Below, in pieces: positions 7,153 to 9,671 of a stretch of 9,671 nucleotides of DNA. The notes below the pieces were generated by a model. The model searched no databases. It worked only from the letters and a program-made list of their open reading frames with translations, and was not told the origin of the DNA. Where the stretch lies: contig JAFMIX010000064.1 of NCBI GenBank assembly GCA_017853785.1, positions 1 to 9,671 of the forward strand, read 5' to 3'. Source of the DNA: Verrucomicrobiales bacterium. Lineage in GTDB: Bacteria; Verrucomicrobiota; Verrucomicrobiia; Limisphaerales; JAFMIX01. The translations under genes were made by a program, and so were the position numbers. Every line of letters starts with the position of its first letter. Position 1 is the first letter of the stretch.

Positions 7153-7182
7153 ATCTTTGTTTCATCTGTGTGAATCTGTGGC
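7153..7182. repeat. Triple helically phased 7-bp repeat between barrel gene and binding-protein gene
   Basis: The short gap holds ATCTTTG (7153-7159), ATCTGTG (7164-7170) and ATCTGTG (7174-7180): three near-identical units spaced 11 and 10 bases apart, about one helical turn. The last unit ends just before the TAG of the barrel gene. The phrase with ATCTGTGTGAATCTGTGG resembles short intergenic repeats I recall as dispersed in verrucomicrobial and planctomycetal genomes. A protein-binding array in front of the binding-protein gene is the alternative. The repeats are visible directly; their role is inference. Confidence 0.45.
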
Positions 7183-8700
7183 CTAGAACTTGTGCGCGGC
7201 GTGCGCGCCCAGCAGAAATTCAAACTGCAGCCACACGGAATGATCCCGGCCGATGCGGGCGCGGTCGTCATGGTTATATTGTAACCGCACCTTGCTGAAC
7301 TCGCTCGGATACCAAGTCAGATTTGGCGAGATGCGCCAGCGTTCATCGCGCACCGGGTCGCGGCCCAGCGCGGCGCCGTCCAGCGTGAGGCCGAGCCGCT
7401 CGTAGTCCGCCGTGTTGCCACCCACGTAATCGAAGCGCAGCCCGGCGACCCAGTCCTTGCGGAAGCCATAGAGCAGTTGCGAATAGAAGCCGTAATCCGT
7501 GACGGTCTCGCGCGCGAGCACGGCGGGCAGACCCGTGCCGGGATCCACCACCTCGCCGGCGTCCACGCGGCCATCGGCGTTCTCGTCCCAATCAAAAGCG
7601 CCGAGCTGGTAACGCCGCAACATTGCTTCAGTCTGAAGGCTCACGAATGGAAAGCCGCCGTGGGCGTTGGCGGGTTTCCATTTCCAATACGCATCCACGC
7701 CGTAGATTTGCGTGCGGTTGTCGCCGCTGCCGCCGCTGCTGTTCGGCCCGAACGCCGCCGAGACTCCGAGCAGCAAGGTCTGCGTGTCGGTCAGGTCAAA
7801 CGAAGTCGCCAGCCGCGGCGTGAACAGCAAATCACCGAACCCGCGCACGCCCCGGTCGTTGTCCGGGTGACGGAAACCGAAGGGCACGCCTTCCTTCGCG
7901 CCGCCGCCGTGACTGTGGCCCTCGCTGCGGAAGCTGGCGGCGGTTTCGCCGTGGCTGTTCTGGATGCCGAACGAGAGTTCCGTGAAGAACGGCGTGGGCG
8001 CGAGCCAAGCGAGGCGCGCCCCGGGATTCCGCAAGCCGTCCGGCCCGAGCAGCCGGGCGCTCACGAGCGGCGCGTCCACAAAACCCCACGAGTGCGGATG
8101 CTGCGTGTTGATGCGCCCGAAGTCGGAAAGAAACTGGCCGGCGCGCAGCGTGAAGTTGCCGGGCAACGTCACCGTTTCGAGCCATGCTTCTTCCAGTTCC
8201 ATGAACGATTCCCCGCCGCCATCCACCGAGAACAGGATGTTGGCATTGCCCCGAAAATACGAATCCACAGCGCCTTGCAGGTTCAACTCCACGCCCTGCA
8301 TGGTGAAGCCGCGCTGGTTCGGGTCGTGCCCGCCAAGCTGCAAGGACTCGAAGTCGTTTGCGGTCGAGCCGCCGGCCGCGAACGTGCCGACAAGGCCGAT
8401 GTCCATGTAGGACGCGCCCTTGCCGATGCGGAGCGGCGCGGCGGGCGCGGACAGGACGGATGCGCCGGACGCGACGGGGGGCGTCTCCGCCAGCAGCGGC
8501 CGCGGGGGCGCGGCGCGTTGGGCGGCGAGTTCCTGTTTGAGCGCGTCAATCTCGGCGCGTTGGGCGGCGAGGGTGCGCTCGAAGTTCGCCTGCATGGCGT
8601 CGAGGCGTTGCTGGAACTGCGCGAGGGAATTGGTTTCCTGCGCGCTCAACGGGAGTGCGCAGAAACCGGCGAACAAGACGGACAAAGTTTTCATTTTCAT
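7183..8700 (-). CDS. Outer-membrane beta-barrel protein, probable metal-uptake porin, with coiled-coil N terminus
   Basis: A 505-residue protein with a signal peptide (MKMKTLSVLFAGFCALPLSA, then QET). A coiled coil spans about 25-62, followed by a Pro/Ala-rich linker (64-92) and a long beta-rich region ending in phenylalanine, as outer-membrane barrels do. GGHDPNQRGFTMQGVELNLQ (123-142), AVDSYFRGNANI (144-155), ELEEAWLETVTLPG (168-181) and RAGQFLSDFGRINTQHPHSW (186-205) resemble a barrel family often annotated near zinc importers. N-terminal coiled coils also occur in Porin O/P proteins, the main alternative. No TonB plug domain is seen. A His patch (GHSHGGG, 261-267) and an EF-hand-like loop (372-383) are probably exposed. 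The frame opens at TTG 8709, but ATG 8700 (or 8694) gives the better signal peptide; neither has a Shine-Dalgarno site. It lies 37 bases before the binding-protein gene and probably feeds it metal; this is inferred. Confidence 0.8.
   Translation of the reverse strand: MKMKTLSVLFAGFCALPLSAQETNSLAQFQQRLDAMQANFERTLAAQRAEIDALKQELAAQRAAPPRPLLAETPPVASGASVLSAPAAPLRIGKGASYMDIGLVGTFAAGGSTANDFESLQLGGHDPNQRGFTMQGVELNLQGAVDSYFRGNANILFSVDGGGESFMELEEAWLETVTLPGNFTLRAGQFLSDFGRINTQHPHSWGFVDAPLVSARLLGPDGLRNPGARLAWLAPTPFFTELSFGIQNSHGETAASFRSEGHSHGGGAKEGVPFGFRHPDNDRGVRGFGDLLFTPRLATSFDLTDTQTLLLGVSAAFGPNSSGGSGDNRTQIYGVDAYWKWKPANAHGGFPFVSLQTEAMLRRYQLGAFDWDENADGRVDAGEVVDPGTGLPAVLARETVTDYGFYSQLLYGFRKDWVAGLRFDYVGGNTADYERLGLTLDGAALGRDPVRDERWRISPNLTWYPSEFSKVRLQYNHDDRARIGRDHSVWLQFEFLLGAHAAHKF
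8511..8571. repeat. 19-bp direct repeat, 42-bp period, within the coiled coil of the barrel gene
   Basis: An identical 19-base segment occurs at 8511-8529 and 8553-8571, both starting CGGCGCGTTGGG. The period of 42 bases is 14 codons, exactly two heptads, and encodes LAAQRA at residues 44-49 and again at 58-63. This looks like an internal duplication that lengthened the coiled coil. Confidence 0.7.
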
Positions 8701-8819
8701 AACGGTCAAAAGCTAAAGGTTGATTTTTTTTGGCGACGCCATCAGGCGCACACCGGTTAATGGCAAACGGGAAATTTCCGCGGCTCACCCAAGCCACGGG
8801 CACGACACTGCGGGAGGAA
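8701..8819. other. Intergenic region between the Cys/His-rich gene and the barrel gene
   Basis: No gene is visible in these 119 bases. They hold an A8 tract on the minus strand (8731-8724), a small hairpin CGCC/GGCG with loop ATCA (8737-8748), and a perfect 10-bp palindrome GGAAATTTCC (8770-8779). On the minus strand the A tract lies about 25 bases before the barrel ATG, and the hairpin is not followed by T residues, so a terminator between the two genes is not supported. I found no convincing -35/-10 pair. The palindrome could be an operator but matches no regulator motif I can name. Confidence 0.35.
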
Positions 8820-9143
8820 TCAGGCCGTCGGCGGAGCGCGACCGGGGGCAAGGCGATGGGGCATCGCCGGGAGACAAACGGAAACCAACCGCGCCGGTTC
8901 CACGTAGATGGACGGCGGCACGACGGCGAAAATCAGGACGGGAGACTGCCCGATGAATTTGCCCTGCTCCAGCGCTGTGACCGCGCACTCGTGCGCCGGG
9001 TTGTGGGCGTCGGCGTGACAATGTGAGTGAAAACGAGGCAGCAGGACGGCGGCCAGCACGGCCAACCAGGCAAGCAACAACAAACCGGCCACGGAGCGTT
9101 TGAACGCGCCGTGGCGGAAGCAATTGATGCAAGCTGGCTTCAT
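8820..9143 (-). CDS. Small Cys/His-rich single-pass membrane protein, head of the metal-uptake locus
   Basis: A 107-residue protein of unknown function. A CxxC pair (C5, C8) lies at the N terminus. A hydrophobic helix follows at about 17-36 (RSVAGLLLLAWLAVLAAVLL spans 16-35). Directly after it is a dense potential metal site, HSHCHADAHNPAHEC (39-53), holding H39, H41, C42, H43, D45, H47, H51 and C53. A second mildly hydrophobic stretch is at 65-78, then a Pro/Arg-rich tail. The basic N terminus suggests the His/Cys cluster faces the periplasm. It weakly recalls DUF2946-type small metal-linked proteins, but I cannot assign a family. A metal sensor, chaperone or buffer for the downstream importer is inferred from composition and position. 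The ATG at 9143 has no Shine-Dalgarno site; a 9-codon upstream reading frame (9169-9140) ends with its TGA overlapping this ATG. Confidence 0.7.
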   Translation of the reverse strand: MKPACINCFRHGAFKRSVAGLLLLAWLAVLAAVLLPRFHSHCHADAHNPAHECAVTALEQGKFIGQSPVLIFAVVPPSIYVEPARLVSVCLPAMPHRLAPGRAPPTA

Positions 9144-9197
9144 GCAGGTGCAAGTTCTATCAAACCCATCGGGTTTAGCAATAGCCTTGCCAGCTTG
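9130..9197 (-). promoter_or_regulatory. Nested inverted repeats over the start of the Cys/His-rich gene
   Basis: On the minus strand CAAGCTGGC (9197-9189) is the perfect complement of GCCAGCTTG (9138-9130), which encodes codons 3-5 of the gene. Between them CTAT (9184-9181) pairs with ATAG (9160-9157), and AAACCC (9176-9171) pairs with GGGTTT (9167-9162) around a 3-base loop. In RNA this would place the ATG next to a closed stem and could hold back translation. In DNA the 15-bp AAACCC-N3-GGGTTT palindrome could be an operator. These explanations are alternatives, since the candidate promoter below would start the RNA downstream of the left arm. Confidence 0.35.
9154..9181 (-). promoter_or_regulatory. 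Candidate promoter with palindrome in its spacer, for the Cys/His-rich gene
   Basis: On the minus strand TTGCTA (9181-9176; 4 of 6 to -35) is 16 bases from TAGAAC (9159-9154; 4 of 6 to -10), preceded by TGA as an extended -10. The palindrome AAACCC-GAT-GGGTTT (9176-9162) fills the spacer and shares one base with the -35, where a metal-responsive repressor such as a Zur/MntR-type protein could block polymerase. The start would be near 9147, four bases from the ATG. Weak match, judged by eye. Confidence 0.25.
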
Positions 9198-9210
9198 AAG
9201 GGCTTTATTT
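9183..9210 (+). terminator. Possible plus-strand intrinsic terminator 3' of the DUF4340-like gene
   Basis: On the plus strand AGCCTT (9183-9188) pairs with AGGGCT (9199-9204), six pairs including one T-G, with a 10-base loop, followed by TTATTTTTC (9205 onward). The T-G pair becomes A-C on the minus strand, so the fold favours plus-strand RNA. No plus-strand gene lies just upstream, so it would stop antisense transcription entering the DUF4340-like gene. The minus-strand version has no T tract. Confidence 0.28.
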
Positions 9211-9671
9211 TTCAGGTTTGGCCTCGGTATCGGCCTTGACCTCGGCCAGCAGGTCGCGGCTGGGTTTCAGGAGGGGATCAACCGTATAGGTCGGCACTTG
9301 ATAGATCCAGTTGGCGAAATATTGCTCGCGCGCCAGCTTCTCCGCGAGCTTCGCCCGTCGGTCTTTGAATTCCTGGTCAAGTCTGGCCTTGTCCTCGGCC
9401 TTCTCATCCTTTCCGGCTACGCGCTCTGCGGCGAAATTCGCGCTGACGGTGAAATGCACAGGGTAAGCCCCGTTCTCACTAGCGCCGATTTTACCGACGT
9501 AGCTGAAGCCGTCGAATGTCTCCACGGTCAACGTCGTTCCGACCGGCTTGTTGCTAGCGGTGAGCGCGGCTACGTCGTTGAAGGTCGCGGAGCTGAACGG
9601 ACTCGTCACGCCGGAGACTTTTGCCGCGTCCAACTTCTCAGCGGCCTTGGCGTCGGCGATTTGCCAGTCGT
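9205..9671 (-). CDS. C-terminal part of a DUF4340-like protein (5' end beyond window)
   Basis: The frame is open to the window edge; 154 residues before the TAA are visible, beginning DWQIADAKAAEKLDAAKVSG. The in-frame TTG at 9633 is an internal Leu, not a start. The text WQIADAKAAEKLDAAKV, a beta-rich stretch (LTVETFDGFSYVGKIGASE), VHFTVSANFAAERV, then a charged helical tail (DEKAEDKARLDQEF, AKLAEKLAREQYFANWIYQV) resembles the DUF4340 proteins that follow GldG-type ABC-2 transporter components in Verrucomicrobiota. The function of DUF4340 is unknown; they are thought to be envelope-anchored by an N-terminal helix, which would lie outside this window. Whether it belongs to such an operon cannot be checked here. 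It is transcribed toward the metal locus, 61 bases before the Cys/His-rich ATG. Confidence 0.65.
   Translation of the reverse strand, partial: DWQIADAKAAEKLDAAKVSGVTSPFSSATFNDVAALTASNKPVGTTLTVETFDGFSYVGKIGASENGAYPVHFTVSANFAAERVAGKDEKAEDKARLDQEFKDRRAKLAEKLAREQYFANWIYQVPTYTVDPLLKPSRDLLAEVKADTEAKPEK

Noticed and set aside
6279..7298. 339-codon open frame on the plus strand
   Set aside because: Antisense to the metal-binding protein gene; the stretch reading FICVNLWP near its end is simply the translated intergenic repeat at 7153-7182, a known kind of spurious ORF.
8724..8748. Hairpin next to a T8/A8 tract as a terminator between the Cys/His-rich gene and the barrel gene
   Set aside because: On the minus strand the tract after the hairpin is A, not T, and on the plus strand the T tract comes before the hairpin; the order is wrong for an intrinsic terminator in both directions.
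7477..8760. 427-codon open frame on the plus strand
   Set aside because: Antisense to the barrel gene, Arg/Ala/Gly-rich, no signal peptide or motif.
8770..8779. GGAAATTTCC palindrome as a Zur or Fur box
   Set aside because: Only 10 bp, does not extend, and does not match a known consensus; chance occurrence cannot be excluded.
9631..9633. TTG as the start of the DUF4340-like gene
   Set aside because: The frame stays open to the window edge and the upstream residues continue the family-like pattern, so this Leu is internal.

Overview
The window comes from a GC-rich bacterial chromosome. My best guess is the phylum Verrucomicrobiota (Pedosphaera/Limisphaera-like). That guess is inferred from the DUF4340-type tail at the right edge, the DUF2007 plus stand-alone GlcD arrangement, the near absence of Shine-Dalgarno sites on the minus strand, and the particular subgroup of metal transporter present. 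No rRNA or tRNA gene, CRISPR array, insertion sequence or phage gene is visible. Nearly every base is in, or next to, a recognisable gene.

Layout. (1) Bases 3-2408, plus strand: the 3' part of a membrane-anchored PIN/TRAM protein, a 74-residue DUF2007 protein, and a GlcD-type FAD-linked oxidase whose ATG overlaps the DUF2007 stop. (2) Bases 2482-5255, minus strand, convergent with block 1: cdsA, dxr and rsmI in transcription order, spaced 1 and 7 bases apart. These make CDP-diacylglycerol, carry out the first committed step of MEP isoprenoid synthesis, and methylate 16S rRNA C1402. (3) Bases 5359-9143, minus strand: a probable zinc or manganese uptake locus. In transcription order it has a small Cys/His-rich membrane protein, an outer-membrane beta-barrel with an N-terminal coiled coil and an EF-hand-like loop, a periplasmic metal-binding protein, and an ABC-3 family permease. 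(4) Bases 9205-9671, minus strand: the C-terminal part of a DUF4340-like protein running off the window.

How the genes work together. Block 2 is housekeeping envelope and translation machinery. Block 3 reads as an outer membrane-to-cytoplasm metal import route: barrel, then periplasmic binding protein, then inner-membrane permease. The expected ABC ATPase is absent, because the binding-protein stop and the permease start are only 2 bases apart. The small Cys/His-rich protein at the head of the locus is the least understood component.

Less ordinary signals lie in the short intergenic gaps. A 63-nt segment after the permease can fold into a three-way junction, and a G-U pair favours the minus strand. 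The start region of the Cys/His-rich gene holds nested inverted repeats that may be an operator or an RNA switch. A helically phased triple repeat sits between barrel and binding protein. Two candidate promoters would start transcription almost at the ATG. All of these were found by eye and remain unproven.
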